Assembly (NCBI RefSeq): GCF_003385185.1
Contig: NZ_PQHZ01000004.1
Location: 124,001-188,000 of the forward strand
Origin: Amycolatopsis palatopharyngis
Lineage (GTDB): Bacteria > Actinomycetota > Actinomycetes > Mycobacteriales > Pseudonocardiaceae
DNA length: 64,000 nucleotides
Reading direction: 5' to 3'
Part shown: in pieces, positions 43,413-53,651 of the stretch
Layout of the letters: each line of letters opens with the position of its first letter
How positions within the stretch are numbered: the first letter of the stretch is position 1
The notes under the pieces: generated by a model
What the model was told of the DNA's origin: nothing
The model's database searches: none
The model's input: only the letters and a program-made list of their open reading frames with translations
Translations under genes and position numbers: made by a program

Positions 43413-45341
43413 GTGACGTTGCTGGAGTCCGTACACGGACCGGCTGATCTGAAGCGGATGGACCACGACGAACTGGGGGTTCTCGCCGAGGAGATCAGGG
43501 CGTTCCTGGTCGAGAAGGTGTGCAAGAACGGTGGCCACCTCGGCCCCAACCTCGGTGTCGTCGAGCTGACGATGGCTCTGCACCGTGTGTTCGACTCACC
43601 GGCCGACGCGATCCTCTACGACGTCGGGCACCAGTCGTATGTGCACAAGATCGTCACCGGGCGCCACGGCGAGTTCGACAGCCTGCGTAAGCGAGACGGC
43701 GTCGCCGGATATCCGGCTCGTGCCGAAAGTGAGCACGACCTCGTCGAGAACAGCCATGCCTCCACGGCGCTGTCTTATGCCGACGGGCTGGCCAAGGCGT
43801 TCCAGCTCGCGGGCGGCGACAGGTACGCCGTCGCCGTGGTCGGCGACGGCGCGCTGACCGGCGGTATGTGCTGGGAGGCGCTGAACAACATCGCCGCCGA
43901 TCCCCACCGGCCGGTCATCATCGTCGTCAACGACAACGGCCGCTCCTACTCGCCGACCATCGGGGGCCTGGCCGATCACCTCGCCGCGCTGCGGCTGCGG
44001 CCCGGCTACGAGCGCATGCTCGACGGCGGCAGGGAGTTGCTGCAGCAGACGCCCGTCGTGGGCAGACCGCTGTACGCCGCGCTGCACGCGGCCAAGGCCG
44101 GGATCAAGGACGCGCTCAGCCCGCAGATGATGTTCTCCGACCTCGGGCTCAAGTATCTCGGTCCGGTGGACGGACACGACCTGCCCGCGCTGGAGAAGGC
44201 GCTGCACAGCGCCCGTTCCTTCGGCGGGCCGGTGATCGTGCACGCGGTGACCGAGAAGGGGCATGGTTACCCGCCCGCGGTCAACCACGAGGCCGACCAG
44301 ATGCACCAGACCGACCCCATCGACCCGGAGACCGGCCTGCCACCGGTGAAGGGAACCAGCTGGACATCGGTGTTCGGCGCCGAACTCGCCCGCATCGGCG
44401 AGGAGCGCGAGGACGTCGTGGCCATCACCGCCGCGATGCTGCGTTCGACCGGGCTGGAGAAGTTCGCCGGTGCCTTCCCCGACCGCTGGTTCGACGTCGG
44501 CATCGCCGAACAACACGCCGTCACCTCCGCGGCCGGGCTCGCCATGGGCGGTCTGCACCCGGTGGTCGCGATCTACTCGACATTCCTCAACCGCGCTTTC
44601 GACCAGGTACTCATGGACGTCGCGCTGCACCGCCAGCCGGTGACCCTGGTGCTGGACCGGGCGGGGATCACCGGGCCCGACGGCCCCAGTCACCACGGTA
44701 TTTGGGATCTCTCGCTGCTCGGCATGGTCCCGGGCATCCAGGTCGCCGCCCCGCGTGACGCCGAAACGCTGCGGGAGGAGCTGCGGGAGGCGGTGGCCAT
44801 CGGCGACGGGCCGAGTGTCCTGCGGTTCTCCAAGGGCGGTGTGGTCGAGTCGATCCCGGCCCAGCAGCGGATCGGCGGGGTCGACGTGCTCCGCGAACCC
44901 GGTGCGGGGACCAGCTCGGACGTGCTGCTGGTCGCCGTCGTCGCGTTCGCGCGGCTCGGCCTCGCCGCCGCCGACCGGCTGGCCGACCAGGGCATCGGCG
45001 TGACCGTGGTCGACCCGCGCTGGGTGGTCCCGGTACCGCAGGAGCTGGTGCGGCTGGCCCAGGAACACCGCATGGTGGTCACCGTTGAGGACAGCGGCAG
45101 GCACGGCGGCTTCGGCTCCGCGCTCGCCGCGGTGCTGCGCGACGCCGACTGCGACACGCCGCTGCGCGATCTCGCGGTACCGCAGCGGTTCCACGCCCAT
45201 GGTTCCCGTGACGAGGTACTGGCCGACGTCGGCCTCACCGCTCAGGACGTCGCCCGCAAGGTGACCGGGTGGGCCGCCACCCGGATCGGTCAGCCCGCGC
45301 GCTCCGGCGTGGAGTCCGAGACACCCTCCGCGCGGGACTGA
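43413..45341 (+). CDS. dxs: 1-deoxy-D-xylulose-5-phosphate synthase
   Basis: ThDP enzyme that condenses pyruvate with glyceraldehyde-3-phosphate, first step of the MEP isoprenoid pathway. 642 residues. ThDP-binding [17 protein letters not shown] with catalytic His regions GHQSYVHKI and [11 protein letters not shown]; transketolase-like C-terminal half with [18 protein letters not shown] and [12 protein letters not shown], and [18 protein letters not shown] 43413 (AGGTGGA upstream) matches the usual [13 protein letters not shown]-terminus; the frame is open further upstream. One base separates it from mmuM. Confidence 0.95.
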   Translation: MTLLESVHGPADLKRMDHDELGVLAEEIRAFLVEKVCKNGGHLGPNLGVVELTMALHRVFDSPADAILYDVGHQSYVHKIVTGRHGEFDSLRKRDGVAGYPARAESEHDLVENSHASTALSYADGLAKAFQLAGGDRYAVAVVGDGALTGGMCWEALNNIAADPHRPVIIVVNDNGRSYSPTIGGLADHLAALRLRPGYERMLDGGRELLQQTPVVGRPLYAALHAAKAGIKDALSPQMMFSDLGLKYLGPVDGHDLPALEKALHSARSFGGPVIVHAVTEKGHGYPPAVNHEADQMHQTDPIDPETGLPPVKGTSWTSVFGAELARIGEEREDVVAITAAMLRSTGLEKFAGAFPDRWFDVGIAEQHAVTSAAGLAMGGLHPVVAIYSTFLNRAFDQVLMDVALHRQPVTLVLDRAGITGPDGPSHHGIWDLSLLGMVPGIQVAAPRDAETLREELREAVAIGDGPSVLRFSKGGVVESIPAQQRIGGVDVLREPGAGTSSDVLLVAVVAFARLGLAAADRLADQGIGVTVVDPRWVVPVPQELVRLAQEHRMVVTVEDSGRHGGFGSALAAVLRDADCDTPLRDLAVPQRFHAHGSRDEVLADVGLTAQDVARKVTGWAATRIGQPARSGVESETPSARD

Positions 45342-45342
45342 C

Positions 45343-46260
45343 GTGCCCGACACGTTCGAGCAGGCCCTCGCGGCACCCGGGGCGCCGCTCGTACTCGACG
45401 GCGGTCTCGCCACGGAACTCGAAGCCCGCGGCAACGACCTCTCCGGGACGCTGTGGTCCGCCCGCTTGCTGCGCGACGCACCGGAGGAGGTCGTCGCGGC
45501 CCATGCAGCCTTCTTCACCGCGGGCGCGGATATCGCCATCACCGCCAGTTACCAGGCCAGCTTCTCCGGCTTCGCCGCGGCGGGAATCGGTCACGACGAG
45601 ACCGTGTCACTGCTGCGCCGCAGTGTGGAGGTGGCGCGGCAGGCGCGCGATCAGTTGCCGGGCGACGGGCGGCCGCGCTGGATCGCGGCCTCGGTCGGCC
45701 CGTACGGTGCCGCGCTCGCCGACGGCTCGGAGTACCGGGGCCGATACGGCCTTGGGGCGGCGGAACTCGCCGACTTCCACCGGGCCCGGCTGGAGGTGCT
45801 GGCCGATTCGGGCGCCGACCTCCTCGCCCTGGAAACCGTGCCGGACCAGGACGAGGCCGTCGCGCTGCTGTCGGCCCTCGACGGCCTCGGCGTTCCGGTG
45901 TGGCTGTCCTACACCGTCGAGGGTGGCCGGACCAGGGCGGGGCAACCGCTGGAGGAGGCCTTCGCGGTCGCGGCGGAGCACGAGGACGTGGTGGCCGTAG
46001 GGGTCAACTGTTGTGCACCCGCTGAGGTTCTGCCCGCCGCCGAGGTGGCGCGCCGAGTCACCGGCAAGCCGGTGATCGCCTACCCGAACAGCGGGGAGAC
46101 CTGGGATGCCGCCGGGCGGCGCTGGACCGGCCACAGCGAGTTCGATGTGGACTTGCGCGACTGGATCGCGGCGGGCGTCCAGATCGCCGGCGGGTGCTGC
46201 CGTGTCGGTCCGGCACAGATCTCCGCGATCGCCGCCCGGCTCAGCGAGTGCTGCTCATGA
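45343..46260 (+). CDS. mmuM: homocysteine S-methyltransferase
   Basis: A 305-residue zinc methyltransferase that makes methionine from homocysteine with S-methylmethionine (or SAM) as donor. Zinc cysteines are seen in GVNCCAP and the C-terminal GGCCRVGPAQI; N-terminal LDGGLATELEARG and ITASYQASF are typical of MmuM. GTG 45343 starts one base after the dxs stop, so the two probably share a transcript. Its last 20 bases overlap the convergent aldehyde dehydrogenase gene. Confidence 0.92.
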   Translation: MPDTFEQALAAPGAPLVLDGGLATELEARGNDLSGTLWSARLLRDAPEEVVAAHAAFFTAGADIAITASYQASFSGFAAAGIGHDETVSLLRRSVEVARQARDQLPGDGRPRWIAASVGPYGAALADGSEYRGRYGLGAAELADFHRARLEVLADSGADLLALETVPDQDEAVALLSALDGLGVPVWLSYTVEGGRTRAGQPLEEAFAVAAEHEDVVAVGVNCCAPAEVLPAAEVARRVTGKPVIAYPNSGETWDAAGRRWTGHSEFDVDLRDWIAAGVQIAGGCCRVGPAQISAIAARLSECCS

Positions 46261-47659
46261 CGTGTTTGACCCTGGTGTACTCGGCGAACGAGTAGGCCGA
46301 GAGATCCTTTCCGTGCCCGGAATGGCCGAAGCCACCGTGGGGCATTTCCGCGACCAGCGGTCCGTGGGTGTTCAGCCAGACACAACCGAAGTCCAGCTCG
46401 GCGCAGACACGCAATGCCCGGCCGTGGTCCCTGGTCCAGACAGAGGCCGCGAGGCCGTAGGGCACCCCGTTCGCCAGTTCGACGGCCTGCTGCTCACTGT
46501 CGAACCGCTGCACGGTGAGCACCGGGCCGAAGATCTCCTCCTGGACGATCCGGTCCTGCTGCGCCAGCCCGGAGATCACCGTGGGGCCGAAGAAGAATCC
46601 CCGCTCCGCCGTCACCTTCCCGCCGGTGTGGATCCGTGCCCGTCCCGGCAGATCGCCCACCAGTCCGGCGACCCGGTCGAGCTGGGCCGCGCTGTTCAGC
46701 GGTCCGAAGTCCGCGCCGGTGTCCTCCGGCGGACCGGTGCGCATGGCCGCCGCGGCCTCGGTCAGTGCGGTGACGAGCTGGTCGTGGACGGACTCGTGGA
46801 CCAGTACCCGGCTCGCGGCCGTGCAGTCCTGGCCCGCGTTGTAGCAGGCGGCTTCCACGATCGCGGCGGCCGTGGCCGCCACGTCGACGTCGTCGAACAC
46901 CACCAGCGGCGCGTTGCCGCCCAGTTCGAGATGTGTCCGGGTGAGGTCGGCCGCCGCGACCGTGGCCACGTCGATTCCGGCCCTGGTCGATCCGGTGATG
47001 GACACCAGGTCGGTCTCCGGATGTGCCACCATCGCCCGCCCCGTGTCGCGATCGCCGCACACCAGGTTGACCACGCCCGACGGTAGGAACTCCGCCGCCG
47101 CCCGCACCAACAGCGACGCGCTGGACGGGGTGGTCTCGGCCGGCTTGAGCACCACGGTGTTGCCCGCGGCCAATGCCGGCGCGATCTTCCACACGGCCAT
47201 CATCAGCGGGTAGTTCCACGGGGCGATCTGCGCGCACACCCCGACCGGCTCCCTGCGGATCATCGAAGTGTGACCGGGGAGGTACTCGGCGGCCGCGGTG
47301 CCCTCGAGCATGCGGGCGGCACCCGCGAAGAAGCGCAGGGCGCTGACGCTCTCCGGGATCTCCTCGTCCAGCACCACCGCGCGAGGCTTACCGGTCTCGC
47401 GGACCTCGGCCTCCGCGAACTCCCGTGCGTCACGTTCCAGCGCGTCGGCCAGCTTCAGCAGCGCCAGTTGCCGCTGGGCAGGGGTGCTACGCCGCCACTG
47501 GCCGAACGCGGCTCGCGCGGCCCGCAGTGCGGCGTCCACATCGGACTCACGGGACAGCGCACTCTGTCCGCCGAGATCGCCGGTGCTCGGGTTCACCAGG
47601 TCGAGGGTGCCCCCTTGGCCGAGTTTCTCCTCGCCCGCGATGAAGTTGGTGACGGTCAC
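46241..47659 (-). CDS. NAD+-dependent aldehyde dehydrogenase (KauB/gamma-aminobutyraldehyde type)
   Basis: A 472-residue aldehyde dehydrogenase. APWNYPLMMAVWKIAPALAAG, catalytic Glu in LELGGNAPLVVFDDVD, catalytic Cys in NAGQDCTAASRVLV. The QDCTA Cys loop is typical of the gamma-aminobutyraldehyde/4-guanidinobutyraldehyde dehydrogenase branch. GTG 47659 overlaps the ThDP-gene stop (GTGA). As last gene of the operon it would oxidise the aldehyde made by the ThDP decarboxylase to the acid used by the ureohydrolase. Confidence 0.85.
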   Translation of the reverse strand: MTVTNFIAGEEKLGQGGTLDLVNPSTGDLGGQSALSRESDVDAALRAARAAFGQWRRSTPAQRQLALLKLADALERDAREFAEAEVRETGKPRAVVLDEEIPESVSALRFFAGAARMLEGTAAAEYLPGHTSMIRREPVGVCAQIAPWNYPLMMAVWKIAPALAAGNTVVLKPAETTPSSASLLVRAAAEFLPSGVVNLVCGDRDTGRAMVAHPETDLVSITGSTRAGIDVATVAAADLTRTHLELGGNAPLVVFDDVDVAATAAAIVEAACYNAGQDCTAASRVLVHESVHDQLVTALTEAAAAMRTGPPEDTGADFGPLNSAAQLDRVAGLVGDLPGRARIHTGGKVTAERGFFFGPTVISGLAQQDRIVQEEIFGPVLTVQRFDSEQQAVELANGVPYGLAASVWTRDHGRALRVCAELDFGCVWLNTHGPLVAEMPHGGFGHSGHGKDLSAYSFAEYTRVKHVMSSTR

Positions 47660-49323
47660 GTGTCCTCCAGATGAGTCGGTTCGAACATCCGCGGCACTGC
47701 GGGCAGTACCACCACGCTCGGGCCGGGTGCCCGCAGCGCCGCGCCGAGGTCCGCGCGCAGAGAGTCCACAGAGGACACAGTGGCCGGGATGCCGAACGCG
47801 CTCGCGAGTGCCGCGAAGTCCGGCCGGGCGAGTTCGGTGGCATGGGTGTGGCCGAACGTGCCGGTCAGGTATTCGCGGAGGATTCCGTAACCGCCGTCGT
47901 CGACGACGAGCCAGGTCACATCCAGACCGTGCTGCGCGGCCGTTGCCAGTTCGGCTATTCCGTACATCGCCCCGCCGTCGCCCGAGACCGCGAGCACCGG
48001 CCCTTCGGTCGCCGCCGCGGCGCCCAGTGCTGCGGGCAGGCCGTAGCCGAGCCCGCCGGCTCCCTGGGCGGTATGGATCGGGGCGTTGTCCGGGTTCCAG
48101 GCGGACCAGGCCCAATAGCCGAGGATGGTCATGTCCCAGAAACTCGGCGTCCCCGGTGGCAGCGCCGACCGAATGTCGGCGAGCAGGCGCTGCTCGGTGT
48201 CCAGGTGCTGCGCCCCGATCCGTTCCCGGATCCGGTCGAGCAGCCCGGCCACCGCCGCTTCCGCGCGCCCGTCCGGCCGGCGGCGGGGGACCGCCGCGAC
48301 GATCGCGTCCAGTGCGAGCCCGATGTCCGCGTGGATGCCGACCGCCGCATGGTTGGACTCCAGCACACCGGAGTCGGCGTCGATCTGGATCAGCCGTCCG
48401 CGCGGGGTGAAGCGGTGGTAGTTGCTGGTCAGCTCGCCGAGACCGGAACCAAGGACGAGCAGTACATCCGCGTCGGACAGGAACTCGGTGCTGTGCCAGT
48501 CCTCCAGCCAGGACTGCCCGGACAACGGGTGCTCCCAGCCGAACGCACCCTTGCCGCCGAAGGTCGACAGCACCGGGGCGCGCAACGCCTCCGCGAGCTC
48601 CCGCAGCTGGTTCCGTGCGCCCGCCCGGACCACACCTCCACCCGCGAGGATCACGGGGTTGCGCGCGCCCGCGAGCAGCCTGGCCGACTCGGCGACGAGG
48701 TCCGGCAGCGGCGCGGGGGTGGTCACGGCGACCTCGGCCGAAGTGATCGGGGGCAGGGTCGCCTGTGCGAGCAGCACGTCCTGCGGAATCTCCACCCACA
48801 CCGGGCCGAAGGGCGCGCTCGCCGCACTCGCCCATGCCTGGCGCAGCACCGCCGGGATCTGGCTGGCGGTGCGCGCGACGTGCACGGACTTGACCACGCC
48901 CGCGAAGCTCGCCTGCTGGTCAGGCAACTCGTGCAGGTAGCCGTGCCTGCCGCCGCCGAGGCCCGCCTCGGGTACCTGGCTGGATATCCCAAGCACGGGT
49001 ACTGACGACGCGCGTGCCTCCTGCAGCGACGCGAGGGTGAGCAGGGCTCCAGGGCCGGTGGAGACGATCATCGGCGTCACCGGAACCGGCCCGTGCGGAT
49101 CGGCGTCGAGCCGGGCACGGGCATGGCCGTCGGCGGCGAACGCCAGGTTGTTCTCCACGCGGGCGCCGATCAGCCGGAGATCCGGTGCGCGTCGCAACGC
49201 CTCGAACAGGCCGAGCGCATGTTGTCCCGGGAGGCCGAACACGGTGTCCGCGCCGAGTGCGCGCAGCGTCTCGACCACCAGATCTCCACCGATCCGGGGC
49301 GTGCGCATCTCCCCGGTGCTCAC
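47656..49323 (-). CDS. ThDP-dependent 2-oxo acid decarboxylase-like enzyme (AruI-like)
   Basis: A 555-residue enzyme of the acetolactate synthase/benzoylformate decarboxylase fold. N-terminal Pyr domain with [20 protein letters not shown] and the cofactor-activating Glu in [16 protein letters not shown]; central Rossmann domain; C-terminal PP domain with [19 protein letters not shown]...[13 protein letters not shown]. The operon partners (ureohydrolase, QDCTA-type aldehyde dehydrogenase) make 2-ketoarginine decarboxylase (as Pseudomonas AruI, of similar length) the most attractive role. GTG 49323 overlaps the ureohydrolase stop. Confidence 0.78.
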   Translation of the reverse strand: MSTGEMRTPRIGGDLVVETLRALGADTVFGLPGQHALGLFEALRRAPDLRLIGARVENNLAFAADGHARARLDADPHGPVPVTPMIVSTGPGALLTLASLQEARASSVPVLGISSQVPEAGLGGGRHGYLHELPDQQASFAGVVKSVHVARTASQIPAVLRQAWASAASAPFGPVWVEIPQDVLLAQATLPPITSAEVAVTTPAPLPDLVAESARLLAGARNPVILAGGGVVRAGARNQLRELAEALRAPVLSTFGGKGAFGWEHPLSGQSWLEDWHSTEFLSDADVLLVLGSGLGELTSNYHRFTPRGRLIQIDADSGVLESNHAAVGIHADIGLALDAIVAAVPRRRPDGRAEAAVAGLLDRIRERIGAQHLDTEQRLLADIRSALPPGTPSFWDMTILGYWAWSAWNPDNAPIHTAQGAGGLGYGLPAALGAAAATEGPVLAVSGDGGAMYGIAELATAAQHGLDVTWLVVDDGGYGILREYLTGTFGHTHATELARPDFAALASAFGIPATVSSVDSLRADLGAALRAPGPSVVVLPAVPRMFEPTHLEDT

Positions 49324-50291
49324 CGCTGGCCGCCCGGCTCACTCGCGTGGCGCAGCGCGAGCAGGCTCACCAGGTCGTAGGCGACGTGGGCGGCGGCGAT
49401 GGCGGTGATCTCCGCGTGGTCGTAGGCGGGGGCCACCTCGACGACGTCCGCGCCGATCAGGTTGCACCCGGCCAGCCCGCGCAGGATCTCCAGCAGTTCC
49501 CTGCTGGTCATGCCCCCTGCCTCGGGGGTGCCGGTGCCGGGGGCGTGTGCGGGATCGAGGACGTCGATGTCGACGGAGATGTACAGCGGCCGGTCGCCGA
49601 TCCGCTGCCGCAACGCGTCGACGGTCTCGGCCACTCCACGGCGCAGCACGTCGCCGGAGGTGACGATGCCGAAGCCGAGCCGCTTGTCCTCGTCCAGATC
49701 GCCGCGTCCGTACAGCGGCCCCCTTGTGCCGACGTGGGACAGCGCGCTGGTGTCCAGGATGCCTTCCTCCACCGCTCGCCGGAACGGGGTGCCGTGGGTG
49801 TAGCGCTCACCGAAATAGGTGTCCCACGTATCCAGGTGTGCGTCGAAATGCAGCAGTGCCACCGGTCCATGCCGGTCGGCGGCCGCACGCAGCAGTGGCA
49901 GCGCGATGGTGTGGTCGCCGCCGAGCGTGACCAGGCGTGTGCCGCCTGCGGTGAGGTTCGTCGCCTCGTGCTGGAGCGTCTCGATCGCGGCGCCGATGTC
50001 GAACGGATTGACCGGGATGTCACCGGCGTCGGCGACCTGCGCTGTGGCGAATGGTGAAACGTCCAGACCCGGGTGGTACGGCCGCAGCAGCCTGCTGCCC
50101 TCCCGGACGGCGTTCGCGCCGAAGCGTGCGCCCGGCCGGTAGGACACGCCGGTGTCGAACGGGACACCCGCGACCACGACGTCCGCGTGACCGACCTGAT
50201 CGGTCCTCGGCAGCCGGGCGAAGGTGGCCGGCCCGGCGAACCGGGGGACCACCGAGGCGTCCGCCGGTCCGATCGGGGGTTGTGCGGTCAA
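49320..50291 (-). CDS. agmatinase/guanidinobutyrase family ureohydrolase
   Basis: A 323-residue Mn2+ ureohydrolase that releases urea from a guanidino substrate. Metal-binding motifs are complete: [13 protein letters not shown] and [19 protein letters not shown]. The family includes agmatinase (SpeB), guanidinobutyrase (GbuA) and related enzymes; operon context favours 4-guanidinobutyrate, giving GABA and urea. TTG 50291 is the start with AGGAGG five bases upstream. It follows the SSS transporter gene by 98 bp. Confidence 0.9.
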   Translation of the reverse strand: MTAQPPIGPADASVVPRFAGPATFARLPRTDQVGHADVVVAGVPFDTGVSYRPGARFGANAVREGSRLLRPYHPGLDVSPFATAQVADAGDIPVNPFDIGAAIETLQHEATNLTAGGTRLVTLGGDHTIALPLLRAAADRHGPVALLHFDAHLDTWDTYFGERYTHGTPFRRAVEEGILDTSALSHVGTRGPLYGRGDLDEDKRLGFGIVTSGDVLRRGVAETVDALRQRIGDRPLYISVDIDVLDPAHAPGTGTPEAGGMTSRELLEILRGLAGCNLIGADVVEVAPAYDHAEITAIAAAHVAYDLVSLLALRHASEPGGQR

Positions 50292-50389
50292 CTCGTCCTC
50301 CTGATGGTGCTCGTAGCTGTGTATGTATTCGAACTGTGAACTCGCAGTCCGAGGTCTCCCAGACGCCCTCGGGCTGGTGGGTACTCGGC

Positions 50390-51862
50390 TCAGACGGGAG
50401 TGGACTCATCGCGCCTGGCTTCGCGTGCCTCGTCCTGCTCGCCGGTGCCGCCGCGCAACCGTGCGTTCCACACGCTCAGGACGTCGGCACTGGTGCGCGG
50501 GGTCAGCAGGCTCACCACGACGTAGGCGAGCAGGCTCGCCCCGAGGCCGTAGTAGATGGGCTCGTTGGCCAGCAGGCCATTGGTGAGCATCGAGACGATC
50601 ACCACGACCGACCCGGTGACCATCGAGGCGAGGGCCCCGGCGCGGGTGCCACGCGGCCACATGAGCGCACCGAGGATGGCGACCAGTAGCCCGCCGACGA
50701 GGAGGTTGTACGCCACCGTGAGCGCGGCGACCACGTCGGTGACCACCATCGCGATCGCGATCGCCACCACGCCGAGGACGAACGTCGTCCACCGGTTCGT
50801 GGCCAGTCCGGAGTCCTTTTCGCCCTGTGCCGAGTTCCGGCGGAAGCGGGAAAGGATGTCCATGCTGCTCACCGTGGAGCACGCGATGAGCGCGCCGCTC
50901 GCGGTGGACATGAGCGCGGACAACGCCGCGGCGAGCACGAGGCCGCGGAGGCCGGTCGGCAGCAAATCGGCCACGATCGTCGCGAACGCGTCGTCGGCGT
51001 CCGCAAGATTCGGGTAGAGCGCCTTGGCGGCCGCGCCGATCAGCGCCCCCGCGATGGCGTAGACGACGCAGTACACACCGGAGGCGATACCGCCGATCGT
51101 GGCGACCTTCGGTGAGCGTGCGGTGAAGACCCGCTGCCAGATGTCCTGTCCGATCAGCAGACCGAAGCCGTAGATCAGGACATAGGTGAGGATCGTGCCC
51201 CCGCCGATGCTGTCGAACTCGAAGTAGCTCGGGTCGAGTTTCTCCGCCATGCCGTCGAGGCCGCCCGCCGCGGTGAGCGCGATCGGGAACAGCAGGAACA
51301 GGAAGCCGATCGTGGTGATCACGAACTGGGCGATGTCGGTCAGGGTGATCGACCACATGCCCCCGAGTACCGAGTAGAGCACCACGATGGCGCCGCCGAT
51401 CACGATCCCGGCCATGCTGGGAAGGTCGAACAGGACGTTGAAGATCGTGGCGAACGCCAGCGTCGAGGTCACGGTCAGCATGAGGGTGTAGCCCCACATC
51501 ACGACACCGGAGATCGCGCTGGTCGAACCGCCGTAGCGCAGGTCGAGCATTTCGGAGACGGTGTAGAGCCGCAGGCGCACGAGCCTGCGCGCGAATATGG
51601 CGTGCAGGACCAGGATGCCCAGTCCGATCGTGAGCACCAGCCAGGCTCCGGAGATGCCGTGGGTATAGCCGAGGCCGACGCCACCGATGGTGGACGCGCC
51701 CCCGAGCACGATGGCCGACATGGTGCCCGAGTACATGAACCCACCAAGTCGCCTGCCCGCGACCAGGTAGTCACTGCGTGTCTTCGCCAGTCGCAGGCTG
51801 TACCAGCCGATCCCGATCATCCCGGCGATGTAGAGCCCGATCACCGCGTAGTCACCGATCAC
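50390..51862 (-). CDS. sodium:solute symporter (SSS family)
   Basis: A 490-residue symporter with about 13 transmembrane helices. Family features: [48 protein letters not shown], and the conserved [27 protein letters not shown]. It likely imports the guanidino or amine substrate broken down by the downstream enzymes. GTG 51862 with GGAGGACACC upstream; the longer ATG frame to 51952 would run into the PucR promoter. Confidence 0.88.
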   Translation of the reverse strand: MIGDYAVIGLYIAGMIGIGWYSLRLAKTRSDYLVAGRRLGGFMYSGTMSAIVLGGASTIGGVGLGYTHGISGAWLVLTIGLGILVLHAIFARRLVRLRLYTVSEMLDLRYGGSTSAISGVVMWGYTLMLTVTSTLAFATIFNVLFDLPSMAGIVIGGAIVVLYSVLGGMWSITLTDIAQFVITTIGFLFLLFPIALTAAGGLDGMAEKLDPSYFEFDSIGGGTILTYVLIYGFGLLIGQDIWQRVFTARSPKVATIGGIASGVYCVVYAIAGALIGAAAKALYPNLADADDAFATIVADLLPTGLRGLVLAAALSALMSTASGALIACSTVSSMDILSRFRRNSAQGEKDSGLATNRWTTFVLGVVAIAIAMVVTDVVAALTVAYNLLVGGLLVAILGALMWPRGTRAGALASMVTGSVVVIVSMLTNGLLANEPIYYGLGASLLAYVVVSLLTPRTSADVLSVWNARLRGGTGEQDEAREARRDESTPV

Positions 51863-51929
51863 GGTGTCCTCCTCGAATCCGCCTGATGTGATGGCCGCAA
51901 CCGTAGGGCGGGGAGACAGCCAACGGGCT

Positions 51930-51944
51930 TGGATGTTCCATCCA
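51930..51944. promoter_or_regulatory. operator-like palindrome in the SSS-PucR divergent promoter
   Basis: TGGATG-TTC-CATCCA, a perfect 6-bp inverted repeat with a 3-nt spacer, centred 32 bp before the pucR-type ATG and 75 bp before the SSS start, in a 106-bp gap. It is the natural candidate site for the PucR-type regulator. Confidence 0.45.
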
Positions 51945-51968
51945 GAATTCACGTACTATTTGGCCGAT

Positions 51969-53480
51969 ATGACTAGAAATTGGTCCATTGACGAACCTGG
52001 TGTGGCGGTTCCGCTACGAACCGTCATCCACCATCCTGGGCTGTCGGTGGATCTCGTGCCCGGTACGGCTCGCCAGGACGATCTGGACAAACCCGTGCGC
52101 TGGGCGCATGTCAGCGAGCTGCGCGAACCAGCGCCTTACCTGGTCGGGCAGGAGTTGCTGCTGACGGCGGGGGTGAACGTCCCGGAGGAGCCTGCCGACG
52201 TCGACCGGTATGTCCTTGGCCTGCAGTCGGCCGGGATCACCGCTCTGGGGTTCGGGCTCACCCCGCCGATGCACTCCGAGCTGCCGCCCGCGCTGGGCGA
52301 GGCGTGCGTGCGCCATCGGCTGCCGTTGCTGGTGGTCGGGGTCCGGACCCCGTTCCTGGCGATCAGCCAGGCGGTGTCGGTCGCCCTGACCGAGGTGATC
52401 CAGCGGGAGCAGCGCACCATCAGCGCGGCACGGGAGGCGCTGACGACCGCGGCCGCCGACGGGGTGTCCGAACTGGCCACCGAGCTCGCGCGCAGGCTGG
52501 GAGGCTTTGTGTGCCTGGTCGGGCCCGCAGGGGAGCAGGTCGTCGAGCGCGGTGCTCCACACCCCCTCGGCTCCCGGATCATCGAACTGGTCGACCGGGT
52601 GCGGGCCGGGCAGGGAATTCGCAGCGCCACCACCGAGGTCGACGGCAAGGTGATCGTCGCCCAGCCGGTCTACCCGCAGGCCACCGCGTCACAGGTGTTG
52701 GTGGTCGGCCGGGCCGAACGGCTGGGCAGGGCCGAACGCGCGATCGTGGCCGTGGGAGCCGCCCTGCTCGGTCTCGCTGTGCGTTCGGGTTCCGACACCG
52801 CCGCGGCCGGCGCCGCCGCGACGAGCCTCCTGCTCGACTCGGCCGCCCCGGCGGAAGCGCTCGCCGAGGTGCTCGGGACGGGGCCGTACCACCTGGTCGT
52901 GGGTGTGCACGATGGTGCGGGCCCGGATCGGGCCGCGGCAGGACAGGACTGGTTGTCCACGCGACTGGGCACCGTACTGGTCCGCACGGGGCCCGGCCCG
53001 CGGTTCACCGCTCTGGTGGCCGCGCCACCGGGTGCGCACGTGCTCGCGGAACTGCACAGCAGGGGCTGGGTCACGGCGGTGGGTGCGCCCCGTTCCGGTG
53101 ATCGGCTCGCGGGTGCGGTGGGCGAGGCCGAAGGACTCCTGCGCAGGGCGCGGGCACTGGGCAGACCGATCGGTCCTGGGGAGCAGCGCGATCTCGGACT
53201 GGCCGCGCTGGTGGGCTCGCGGGAGGCCGAGGCGTTCGCCGATCGTGTGCTGGGCCCCCTGCGTGAGCTGGACGAGGCCAAGGGCGGGGAACTGGCCGAA
53301 ACGCTGGGTACCTGGCTCGCTCAGCACGGCGGATGGGATCGCACGGCCGCGGCGCTCGGCGTGCACCGCAACAGTGTGCGGCACCGGATCCGGCAGGTGG
53401 AGCGTGCGCTCGGCGTGGACCTCGGCGATCCGGAGATCCGCATGCAGCTCTGGTTCGCACTGCGCTGGCGATCCGGCTAG
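51969..53480 (+). CDS. PucR family transcriptional regulator
   Basis: A 503-residue regulator: N-terminal PucR purine-catabolism-like domain (VIHHPGLSVDLVPGT...RWAHVSELREPAPYLVGQELLLTAG), a middle GGDEF-like/GAF-like region, and a C-terminal PucR HTH_30 domain (LGTWLAQHGGWDRTAAALGVHRNSVRHRIRQVERALGVDL). Such proteins are usually activators of purine, allantoin or amine catabolism. It is divergent from the SSS-ureohydrolase operon, which it probably controls. ATG 51969. Confidence 0.9.
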   Translation: MTRNWSIDEPGVAVPLRTVIHHPGLSVDLVPGTARQDDLDKPVRWAHVSELREPAPYLVGQELLLTAGVNVPEEPADVDRYVLGLQSAGITALGFGLTPPMHSELPPALGEACVRHRLPLLVVGVRTPFLAISQAVSVALTEVIQREQRTISAAREALTTAAADGVSELATELARRLGGFVCLVGPAGEQVVERGAPHPLGSRIIELVDRVRAGQGIRSATTEVDGKVIVAQPVYPQATASQVLVVGRAERLGRAERAIVAVGAALLGLAVRSGSDTAAAGAAATSLLLDSAAPAEALAEVLGTGPYHLVVGVHDGAGPDRAAAGQDWLSTRLGTVLVRTGPGPRFTALVAAPPGAHVLAELHSRGWVTAVGAPRSGDRLAGAVGEAEGLLRRARALGRPIGPGEQRDLGLAALVGSREAEAFADRVLGPLRELDEAKGGELAETLGTWLAQHGGWDRTAAALGVHRNSVRHRIRQVERALGVDLGDPEIRMQLWFALRWRSG

Positions 53481-53505
53481 CGCCCACCCAGCTAGCGCCC
53501 ACCCA
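53476..53505. repeat. two tandem 15-bp repeats at the pucR stop
   Basis: GCTAGCGCCCACCCA occurs at 53476-53490 and 53491-53505. The first copy contains the stop codon TAG of the PucR-type gene. Confidence 0.9.
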
Positions 53506-53509
53506 GGTA

Positions 53510-53533
53510 TCGCACTTTCCCGGGAAAGCGCGC
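53510..53533. repeat. TTTCCCGGGAAA palindrome, copy 1 (imperfect)
   Basis: Half-site TCGCACTTTCCC is followed by GGGAAAGCGCGC; the right half differs from the exact reverse complement at two positions. Compare the perfect copy 63 bp downstream. Confidence 0.85.
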
Positions 53534-53572
53534 AGGGGCAAACCCGCGACCTGCGACGAGAGTTCAAGCGCG

Positions 53573-53596
53573 TCGCACTTTCCCGGGAAAGTGCGA
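53573..53596. repeat. TTTCCCGGGAAA palindrome, copy 2 (perfect)
   Basis: Half-site TCGCACTTTCCC is followed directly by its reverse complement GGGAAAGTGCGA, a perfect 24-bp palindrome, 56 bp before the response-regulator start. Confidence 0.9.
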
Positions 53597-53651
53597 TGGT
53601 GCGCGGCGCGGTTTCTCAGGTGCTCTCAGGAACGTATGGCACGGTGATGAC

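Noticed and set aside
48028-48835. Extension of the aldehyde dehydrogenase frame upstream to 48835
   Set aside because: The extra ~390 residues are Arg/Gly-rich shadow of the ThDP gene; the GTG at 47659 overlaps that gene's stop and gives the normal N-terminus.
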